Assembly: GCA_016081115.2 (NCBI GenBank)
Contig: CM071935.1
Span: 52,996,680-53,060,679 of the forward strand
DNA from: Rehmannia glutinosa
Lineage: Eukaryota; Streptophyta; Magnoliopsida; Lamiales; Orobanchaceae
Reading direction: 5' to 3'
Length of the DNA: 64,000 bases
This document shows, in pieces, positions 56,781 to 64,000 of this stretch. Position 1 is the first letter of the stretch. Each line of letters begins with the position of its first letter. The notes under the pieces are model-generated. The model was given only the letters and a program-made list of their open reading frames with translations, was not told the DNA's origin and did not search any database. The translations under genes and the position numbers were made by a program.

Positions 56781-57575
56781 TCTGTTGACCAAACCAGTGC
56801 AAGGGGAAAACATGTATCTCTATATTTAAGTGGGCGAGGTCGCACAAGTTCATCTTTTTTAAGAAAAGAGAGGGCGAGGTCGCATGTTCAATATATTTTG
56901 TTAAGAAAAGAGCGAGGAGCGGAGCTAAGATATTCAGAGAGAGAAGATTAGCGTTAGTGGTGGCAGCAAGGAAGCTCAGGCCATACTTCTTGTCGCATAT
57001 GGTAATAGTCCTTACCAACTTACCCTTGGGACAAATAATGGATAGGCCAGAAACTTCTAGCAGAATGATTAAATAGGTTATCGAGATGGGAGAATTCAAA
57101 ATGGAGTATCGCCCGAGAATAGTAGTAAAGGCGTAGGCTTTAGCGGACTTCCTGCAGGAGATGATCAAACCAGAGGTGGAGTTGGGAGCGTATCTCTTAC
57201 ACGTAGATGGTTCCTCTTCATCGTCAGTATGTGGGGCATGAATAATGTTAATTAATCCCAAGGGGGTATTTGGAGTTTGCAGTAAGATTTGGGTTCAGAG
57301 CATCCAACAGTGAGGCCGAATACGAAGCACTGGTCCGAGAGATCTATATGGCCATTAATCTAGGGGTTAAGTCCCTAAGGGCCTATTCTGATTCAATTTT
57401 GGTCACTCACCAGTTTAACGGAGATTTTGAGATAAGAGAAGAAAGGATGAAGAGGTATGTGCAAATAGTAGGGGAATTAACAAATCAGTTCATCATGTTT
57501 AAGCTAGAACAGATACCGAGGGTAGAAAATACTAAGGAAGATCATATATCTAAAATAGTTAGTTTGACTGCCGAT
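56781..57575 (+). pseudogene. gypsy B RNase H, cut by copia insertion
   Basis: Broken frames from 56781 are followed by a clean one (57270-57575): FAVRFGFRASNSEAEYEALV, then LGVKSLRAYSDSILVTHQ with the conserved Asp. It continues EDHISKIVSLTAD to the insertion point, where copia LTR sequence begins. A local duplication of an AGTT/CATCTTTTT stretch near 56830-56900 garbles the upstream part. Confidence 0.75.
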
Positions 57576-58220
57576 TGTAGCACTAGAAAAAATTTTATCC
57601 TATCGGGCAAAACCTGTGTTAGTCCAAGTGGCTACAATAATCTAGAGTGGGGTGAATAGATTATCCCGAGTTTTCAATTTTCGCCCTCTTTTTCGAATAT
57701 GAGAATGATGACCAAAATGAAAGTGCGGAAATATAAACAACACACGATGATTTATAGAAGTTCAACCCACCTAGGGCCTAATCTTCTACCACCCCGCTAT
57801 ATCCGGAATGGATTTTGAAAAAGGAAAAATATTTAATAATAGATACCAAACTATTACAACCTTTACCTTGAAGAGCACCTCACTCTTCTTACAACACCAT
57901 CTATGAATATTACCACAATCTTCTTACACCAATGAAGAGTACCACACTCTTCAACACCTAAAATCACCCATGTGTGCTCTTACCACAAGAACACTAAAAA
58001 GGATGTCTTGTTTTGGATGATTGAAAATAATTCAAGATTACAACTCAAATGAAGTATACAACTTTGAAGTGCAAGTGTAATCAATAATCAAGCCTAGTAC
58101 TCAAGATGTGCAAGTGAAAGACTTAGGCTAAATACAACAAGAATATGAAAGTGAAGATCAAGAAGTTTGTTCGTGTTTGTATTGCTTGTGTTGTTGTGTC
58201 TTGTTGCTTCAATCCTTCAT

Positions 58221-58229
58221 CTATTTATA
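58221..58229 (-). promoter_or_regulatory. TATA box of C2 LTR
   Basis: The minus strand reads TATAAATAG, about 230 bp downstream of the palindrome cluster in transcription direction. Confidence 0.55.
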
Positions 58230-58586
58230 GGAGAGGTCTTGGATTTGATTTCCAGTTATAGGCTCCTCCTTGGAGATTGAAATCTTTGAAAAATTGCAAA
58301 TCAAATGGAGAATATAGTTGTTAGAAATCAATCTTTTAAAATCATGAAAAGTTGTTTGATGTGCAACAGATAGTTTACTGATAAAACTTAGGTCGGCCGG
58401 TTGACCTATAATATGAAAATTCGAATTATCGCTTGAAAAATAAGACTTGGATCAGTCCAATAGGAGGTGGACCGGTCGACAGGGCCTTCGACCGGTCGAA
58501 CACCCCTTGGACCGTTTGGCCAAGTCGATTTTGTGAGATAAAAATGATTTTTGTCAAAATGTTACAATCACGCACTGGTCGACTTC

Positions 58587-58606
58587 AAGGTCGACCGGTC
58601 GACCTT
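58587..58606. repeat. 20-bp perfect palindrome in C2 LTR
   Basis: AAGGTCGACCGGTCGACCTT equals its own reverse complement. Partial copies (ACCGGTCGAC, ACCGGTCGAA) lie at 58471 and 58491. See findings for comparison with known sirevirus LTR palindromes. Confidence 0.95.
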
Positions 58607-58868
58607 CAAGAATTTTCCTTCCGTCTCTTTTCTATTTAAGAAAACAAACTTCAGGCACGGGTTGCCCTCTAGGGCTAACGGTTGGCCTCGAAACAGAAGT
58701 CTTATCCAATTTTTATCTAAAATAAACTTCAAGAAATGCTCCGAAAAATTAGTAAAAATAATTTAAATCAATTAGGAGTATTTGGACAACATTTAGGGAC
58801 ATTGTTTTGGTGAAAAACTCAGTAAAATAAAATCATCAGAATTACGATAAAAATATTTATCTAACAAA

Positions 58869-58880
58869 CTCCCTCTTTTT
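58869..58880 (-). other. polypurine tract of C2
   Basis: The minus strand reads AAAAAGAGGGAG, followed by TT and the LTR start. A CATCAAAAA block lies upstream, as in S elements. Confidence 0.7.
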
Positions 58881-60082
58881 GATGATTACAAACCAAAACA
58901 ATTTTAGGAGGTTGATTTTGAAAATGAAACAGGTTTTTCCAATCAAAAACAACTATCCATATTAAGCGGCGCTTTTCAAATAAGAATCATAAGGATAGGA
59001 GCAAAGATTTTTCAAAACATTTTATAAAAGCGCCCCCTATCAACATGCAAATCAAGAGTAGGGATAGAAGCAAACAACTAAAAGTTAAAAGTTCATCTTT
59101 TACAATTTTGGCTTGAATATCAAAAGCTTAAGAGCTCCCTCTGTCAAAAAGAAATCATTAGTCATATGTAAAAGTCCATTATACATCCATTGGAATAAAT
59201 TTCATCCTCAGCTTTTGGCTTTTTCATCCACAGTTTATAGCTTTCTTCGCGAGCTTTTTCTAGCTTCTTTGATCTAAACATAAGATTATGAGCTTATTCC
59301 ATTTTTCTCTCCCTTTGGAACCATCAAAAAGTCTATTAGCACGATAAAAACATCATAAATACATATCAAAGTGAACATAAAGCTTAAAATTCCAAATAGT
59401 AAGGGAAATTTCGAGAAGAAAGTTTGTAGAAGCCCATATGATTGATAAAACATGATCTCTATAAACATATAAGTCATTTGAAATCAAGAGATTCATGTGA
59501 AGGATGAAATTTTCACTAAGACATTTTATCGAGCACTTGGTGTGCGTAGAATAAAATGGAAGTTGTATATAATATTTGTAAATGTAATGATGCCCAAAAA
59601 AAATCAACACCAATTACAGTTCTACAATCACAATTCATCAATATTCATAATTCCCGACACAATGATATAACAATATCATCAATTCATCAAAGTATAAGCA
59701 CATTCTCAAGGGTTCAACCCAATTGAGATTAAAGAGGGAATTACACTTACCAATTGATCGGAGAAGATGAATAAAATGGAAGATATATCTTAATATAAGT
59801 CCAATAATATAGAATTTTCAAGAAAAATTAATTTGAGTGAAATGTGTGTGATATGGGCGAAGGGATGTGAAATATGCGTAAAAGGACGAGCTGAAAATGA
59901 GACTGAACTGACTTAAACCAAAATATAGCCATGGTCGTAGGGGATCCGACCAGTCCAAGGCTTGGTCGACAGGTTGACCTCCTTGTCATCCGGTCCCTGA
60001 AAGTGCATTTTTGGTTCTGTCCAAATTTTGAGTTAAAAATCCGATTTGTCACCACTAAGTTTTAGAAACGCACAAAATGCAG
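58881..60082 (-). other. C2 untranslated region between pol and 3' LTR
   Basis: A 1.2-kb AT-rich stretch with no credible open frame on the element strand. Degenerate GGTCGACAGG/GGTTGACC motifs like those of the LTR lie at 59940-59990. Where S1 and S2 have the post-pol ORF, C2 shows nothing recognisable. Confidence 0.6.
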
Positions 60083-61430
60083 TCATAGACCTAATTCGAT
60101 ATGCATTATGCCTAAACAAGCTCGAATTGACGTAAAAGATTTGGCGGCTAAAGGTTTTGTGAAAATATCCGTGAGTTGATCTTGACACGGAGCAAAGCAC
60201 ATCTCAATTTTTCATTTAGAAACACAATCCCCTAGAAATGGTGTCGAACCTCAATATATTTTGTTCGGTTATGATGAACCGGATTTTGAGCAATGTTTAT
60301 AGCGGACGTATTGTCACAAAAGATAGGAATATTTTCAAAAGAACATTTGTAATCCGCTAAAGGTTTGTTTCATCCAAAGAAATTCGGTACAACCAAAGGC
60401 CGTGGAAATATATTCGGCTTCGGCCGTTGATAAGGATATACAATTTTGCTTCTTTGAAAACCAAGATACTAGGAAATCTCCTAAAAATTGACATGATCCA
60501 GAAGTACTTCTGTGATCATCAATATTTCTCGCATAGTTCGAATCACTATATTCTTTAAGAGAAAATTTTTCGTTCTTTGGATAAAACAAGCCATATGAAA
60601 TAGTGCCTTTCAAATATCGAAAAATTCTTTTAACGACACTCATATGAGATTCTTTGGGATTACTTTGAAAACGAGAACATAGGCATATGGCATGTAGAAT
60701 ATCGGGTCTACTTGCGGTTAAGTAAAGTAAACTACCAATCATACCTCGATACTTTGATTCATCTACTGACTTGTCTTTTTCATCCTTGTCAAGCTTGATG
60801 ATGGTTGCCATTGGAGTAGCACTGGTCCTTCCTTCTTCAATTCCGAACTTCTTTAGAAGTTTTTTTGTATATTTTGATTGTGATATGTAAATACCTTCTT
60901 GGCATTGTTTTATTTGAAGTCCAAGAAAGAAATTGAGCTCTCCCATCATGCTCATCTCAAATTCACCTTGCATGAGCTTAGAAAATTTCTTACAAAGAGA
61001 TTCATTAGTAGCACCAAATATAATGTCTTCAACATAAATTTGTACTAATAAATAATCTTGCCCTTTTTCAAAAACAAAGAGTGTAGTATCAACTTTACCT
61101 CTTTGTAAAAGGAAAGAGCTAAATCTATCATACCATGCTCGGGGTGCTTTTTTTAAACCATATAAGGCCTTTTTAAGTTTGTAAAGATCATTTGGCTTTG
61201 AAAAATTTTCAAACCCTGGAGGTTGTTTTACAGACTTCTTCTTGAATAAAATCATTTAAAAAGGCGGATTTAACATCCATTTGGTAAAGCTTGATTTTTT
61301 TAAAACAAGAATAGGCAAGTAAAATACGAATTACTTCTAAACTTGCTACGGGTACAAATGTTTCATCAAAGTCAATACCTTCTTCTTGACAATACCCTTG
61401 AGCCACTAACCTTGCCTTGTTTCGAACGAT
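60083..61430 (-). pseudogene. C2 RT and RNase H
   Basis: Read leftward: QGYCQEEGIDFDETFVPVAS and YQMDVKSAFLND (61209-61406). After a frameshift comes one frame (60335-61255) with KKALYGLKKAPRAWYDRF, IYVEDIIFGATN, FFLGLQIKQ and STAEAEYIS. The RT catalytic motif is YVED where the family has YVDD, so one catalytic Asp is replaced by Glu. RNase H continues beyond 60335 in other frames (FCDNTSAINIAQNPVHHNRT, LTDIFTKPLAAKS). It ends at the TGA complementary to 60083-60085. Copia-type pol. Confidence 0.85.
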
Positions 61431-62600
61431 GTTGCCTTAGTCATAGAGTTTGTTTCGGAACACCCTTTTTGTACCAATAATCGTTTGTGATGGAGGACAA
61501 GGTACCACTTCCCAAATATCATTTTTTTCGAATTGATTCGACTTTTCTTGCATTTCTAGAAACCAATCTTCATCTTCAATTTCTTCTTTTGCATTTTTTG
61601 GCTCTTTTTTGAGTAATGAGAGCTTTCTCGGTAAACTTCCTTGTAGTCATAACCTTGTCTAGAGGATCCCAAATTATGAGATCTTTAGGATGATCTCCTT
61701 TGAATTTTAATGCAACGAGAAGATTTGAATTATCACCTTTGTCTTCTTGTGGAGCATTTGAAGTTGAAGGTTGATCCTTTGATGTGGAAGGTTGATAACT
61801 TTGAGCATCATTTGGAACAATTGGCTCAATATCATCTTCTTCATCACTTTCATCATTAGGTATCCTTTCAACACCTGAGGCTTCATTGAATTTGACATGA
61901 ATAGATTCTTCAACCACCATGCTAGTTTTATTATAAACCCGATATGCTTTGCTCTTGGTTGAGTACCCCATAAATATTCTTTCATCGGCCTTAGGATCAA
62001 GTTTGTCCAATTAATCCTTGGTATTCAAAATAAAACACTTACAACCAAATATATTGAAGTAACTAATATTTGGAGTTCTTCCTTTCCAAAGCTCATATGG
62101 TGTTTTATTCAACTTAGGACGAAGGTATACACGATTTAAAACATAACATGCGGTACTTACAGCTTCGGCCCAACAATATTTTGGAAGTGAGAATTCATTG
62201 AGCATGGACCGACTCATTTCTTGAAGAGTCCGATTCTTTCTTTCGACTACTCCATTTTGTTGTGGTGTTCTTGGGGCCGAGAAATTGTGATCAAATCCTT
62301 TGGTTTCACATAAGACTCTAAATTCACCATCAAAGTCCCCAACTCGATCACTCCGTATAGACTTAATAGTATCTTCATTTTCATTTTCAATAAATATACA
62401 CAACTTAGCTCATTAACAACATCGCTTTTATTTGCAAGAAAAATAGCCCAAGTATATCTAGAAAAATCATCAACTATAAAAAAAAGTGTAATGTTTTCCA
62501 CTAAGACTAGCAGTACCAATATCCCCATACAAATTAAGATGAAGCAATTGTAGAGGCTTGGTTGTGGAAATTTTATTTTTGGACTTAAAACTACTTTTAA
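61431..62600 (-). pseudogene. C2 integrase
   Basis: Pieces in reading order are: a core start with VDDFSRYTWAIFLANKSDV (62247-62528); IRSDRVGDFDGEF, with the second catalytic Asp; FSAPRTPQQNGVVERKNRTL, with the catalytic Glu; and ELWKGRTPNISYFNIFGCK (62011-62403). A stop at 62011 is followed by the same domain's C-terminus: IFMGYSTKSKAYRVYNKTSM, then an acidic Ser/Gln-rich linker (61576-62010). The first catalytic Asp region is damaged near 62520. Confidence 0.85.
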
Positions 62601-63149
62601 CTAATTTGTTCTTTTGACAAGTGTCACATAACCCAAGATTTTCAAATTAAATTTGGGTAGTCTTTTTACATGTTGGTTTATGTTAATCTTTTGTAAATTT
62701 TTGTATCCAACATGTTCGAGTCGTCTATGCCATAAACTTGTCAAATCATTATTGGCGACAAGACAAGAAATATTTTGACTAACCAAATCACTTGTGCAAA
62801 TTTTGTAAAGTTTGTCTTTTCTACTTGATTCACAAATAATTTTATCATTTTTGAGAATAACGCATTTTTCTTTATTAAAAGTAACATCATAATTTGAATC
62901 ACAAAGTTGGCTAACACTTATCAAATTGAACTTAACCACTTCAACTAATAAAACATTACTAAGAGAGAAAGAAGAGTTACCAATTTCTCTATTTCCAAGA
63001 ATTATTCCTTTGCCATTCCCGAACATGACCACGCCTTCTTCTTGGAGCTTGATGTTGGTAAAAAGTTCTCTTCTTCCGGGCATATGGCGTGAACATCCGT
63101 TGTCCACGAGCCATTTTGAATCTTCCGTAATTGTTATAGCCCCTAGCAC
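62601..63149 (-). pseudogene. C2 protease and pre-integrase region
   Basis: The frame starts near the protease site WLVDNGCSRHMPGR. The family triad Asp-Ser-Gly reads Asp-Asn-Gly, and MTG reads MPG. It continues VVMFGNGKGIILGNREIGN and FNLISVSQLCDSNYDVTF. The pre-integrase motif SLWHRRLEHVGYKNLQKI follows. The paired cysteines downstream are lost in a frameshift near 62620. Confidence 0.85.
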
Positions 63150-64000
63150 CTATAAATAAATCATTTTTAGGTACCTTATAATTTTGGGGTCCATGGGGGT
63201 TAGTCTTGAAACCTTTGGGTCTCCAAAAATGACTAAAGCTGTTTTTCAATTTACAGTCATTTGCATAATGTCTATTTTTACCACAATAAGAATAAGTAAC
63301 AACGTTAGGACTACTAGCACGTATGAAAGTCGGAGCTTGGTCATTTTTCTTAAAAATATTTTGAAAAGGTTTGTAACCAAGTCCTAGTTTTGAATGCTCA
63401 TTTCTTTGTACACCAAGAAATATTTGTAACTTTATCCGTACTTAGATTAAAATGTTGCACATCCTTTTTCAAATTTTCAATTTCTTTTGTGAGCATTTGT
63501 TTTTTGGAATCAAGAGTATGAACTTTAGCAATAGTAATAGCATGAGCATTATCAAGAGATTCATAAGAAGTAAATAATTTATCATTTTCTAATTAAAGCT
63601 CTTTATACTCCTTTTTCAAAAGTTTGTATTTGCAAATCATATCTCTAAATTCATTTTGCAACCATCATAATGACCTTGTAATTCATCAATTAAAGAAGAG
63701 GATGAAGAGTTAGAGCGTACCTTGTTGTTTTCATCGTCTATGGCCATGAGACCATGTTCGGCTTCTTCTTCCTCATCAGATGTGGCAAGGAGCTCATCCC
63801 ATGTTTTTGCTTCCACATTAAGAGCTTTCTTCTTGGGAAAAGGCTTTTTCTTCTTTTGCCCCTCCTCCTAATTTCGGGCAATCGGCTATGTAGTGCACGG
63901 GTTTCCCGCATTTGAAATATGAGTTTTCTCTAGACTTTCTTGCCTTATTTTCATTTACAACCTTGGAAAATTTCTGGAAAAGGGCGGCTGTCTCTTCATC
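63150..64000 (-). pseudogene. C2 gag, C-terminal part
   Basis: Minus-strand frames carry two degenerate knuckles. SYFKCGKPVHYIADCPK lies at about 63870-63925, and YSYCGKNRHYANDCKLK at about 63240-63300. In both the first Cys is Tyr, and the first also has Val for Gly. A coiled-coil-like Lys/Glu/Leu stretch lies between (63430-63700). The Asn/Arg/Gly-rich region before protease follows (GARGYNNYGRF). The N-terminal gag domain lies beyond the window. Confidence 0.7.

Larger units (their letters stand above)
54454..57575 (+). mobile_element. Tat-like Ty3/gypsy element (gypsy B), truncated at both sides by insertions
   Basis: The plus-strand order is gag (C-terminal part), protease, RT, RNase H. 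It shares the family with gypsy A but lies in the opposite orientation. The left part of gag lies beyond the Sirevirus-like insertion and was not found in the window. RNase H is cut at 57575 by the copia C2 LTR. Confidence 0.85.
57576..58866 (-). repeat. 3' LTR of copia C2
   Basis: On the minus strand it starts TGTTAGATAAATATTTTTA (at 58866) and ends TTTCTAGTGCTACA (at 57576), 1,291 bp. The minus-strand AAAAAGAGGGAG run next to its start is the polypurine tract. A minus-strand TATAAATAG lies at 58221-58229. GGTCGACC/ACCGGTCGA palindromes lie at 58460-58610, upstream of that TATA box. Confidence 0.8.
57576..64000 (-). mobile_element. Ty1/copia element C2, minus strand, 5' part outside window
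   Basis: On the minus strand the order is gag (from beyond 64000), PR, IN, RT, RNase H, 1.2-kb untranslated region, polypurine tract and 3' LTR. It inserted into gypsy B RNase H (left flank CCGAT, 57571-57575). Pol peptides resemble the Sirevirus/Opie-type copia group but differ from S1-S4. No post-pol ORF was found. Confidence 0.85.

Overview
This window is a plant (angiosperm, probably eudicot) repeat-rich intergenic block. Almost every base that can be assigned belongs to an LTR retrotransposon. The evidence is long TG...CA LTRs, primer-binding sites matching plant initiator Met-tRNA and TGGCGCC-type sites, CCHC gag knuckles, and copia-order (PR-IN-RT-RH) and gypsy-order (PR-RT-RH-IN) pol blocks. 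There are no convincing host genes, tRNAs or rRNAs, and no bacterial-type features. Every coding region is broken by stops or frameshifts.

Layout. 1-5042: tail of a Sirevirus-like Ty1/copia element (post-pol 'env-like' ORF plus 3' LTR), a 670-bp unidentified ORF remnant, and a second related LTR holding a 100-N assembly gap. 5043-6398: minus-strand Ty3/gypsy gag remnant with PBS and LTR, then an (AC)n(AT)n microsatellite and about 1 kb of AT-rich unassigned DNA. 7430-40823: three head-to-tail Sirevirus-like copies (S1, S2, S3) that share their LTRs (LTR-S1-LTR-S2-partial LTR-S3). S1's env-like ORF is split by a 5.5-kb non-autonomous Athila-like gypsy element (17472-22986). S2's gag holds a 0.66-kb GC-tipped, AT-cored insert. 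40819-44238: a second copy of the 1648-5006 segment, joined at its left end through a 5-bp microhomology. 44239-47203: a Sirevirus-like gag/pol fragment (S4). 47204-52900: a minus-strand Tat-like gypsy element (gypsy A) without its 3' end. 52901-54453: Sirevirus-like 3' end and LTR. 54454-57575: a plus-strand copy of the gypsy A family (gypsy B). 57576-64000: a minus-strand copia element (C2) running off the window end.

How the parts relate. Nesting gives a relative order: gypsy B is older than the Sirevirus-like insertion ending at 54453, which is older than gypsy A. C2 also lies inside gypsy B. The Athila-like element is younger than S1. Deletions with short junctional homologies (40819, about 47200, 8471, 36186) have since scrambled the array. 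The Sirevirus-like copies encode gag, pol and a large post-pol ORF with basic, acidic and coiled-coil segments. That ORF looks more like a nuclear protein than an envelope.

Caution: near-identical segments differ mostly at CAG/CTG trinucleotides. This suggests local consensus errors at CHG-methylated sites, so some frameshifts reported here may not be biological. No new non-retroelement system was found. The most unusual items are the LTR-sharing array, the palindrome-rich LTRs and the CAG/CTG-focused discrepancies.
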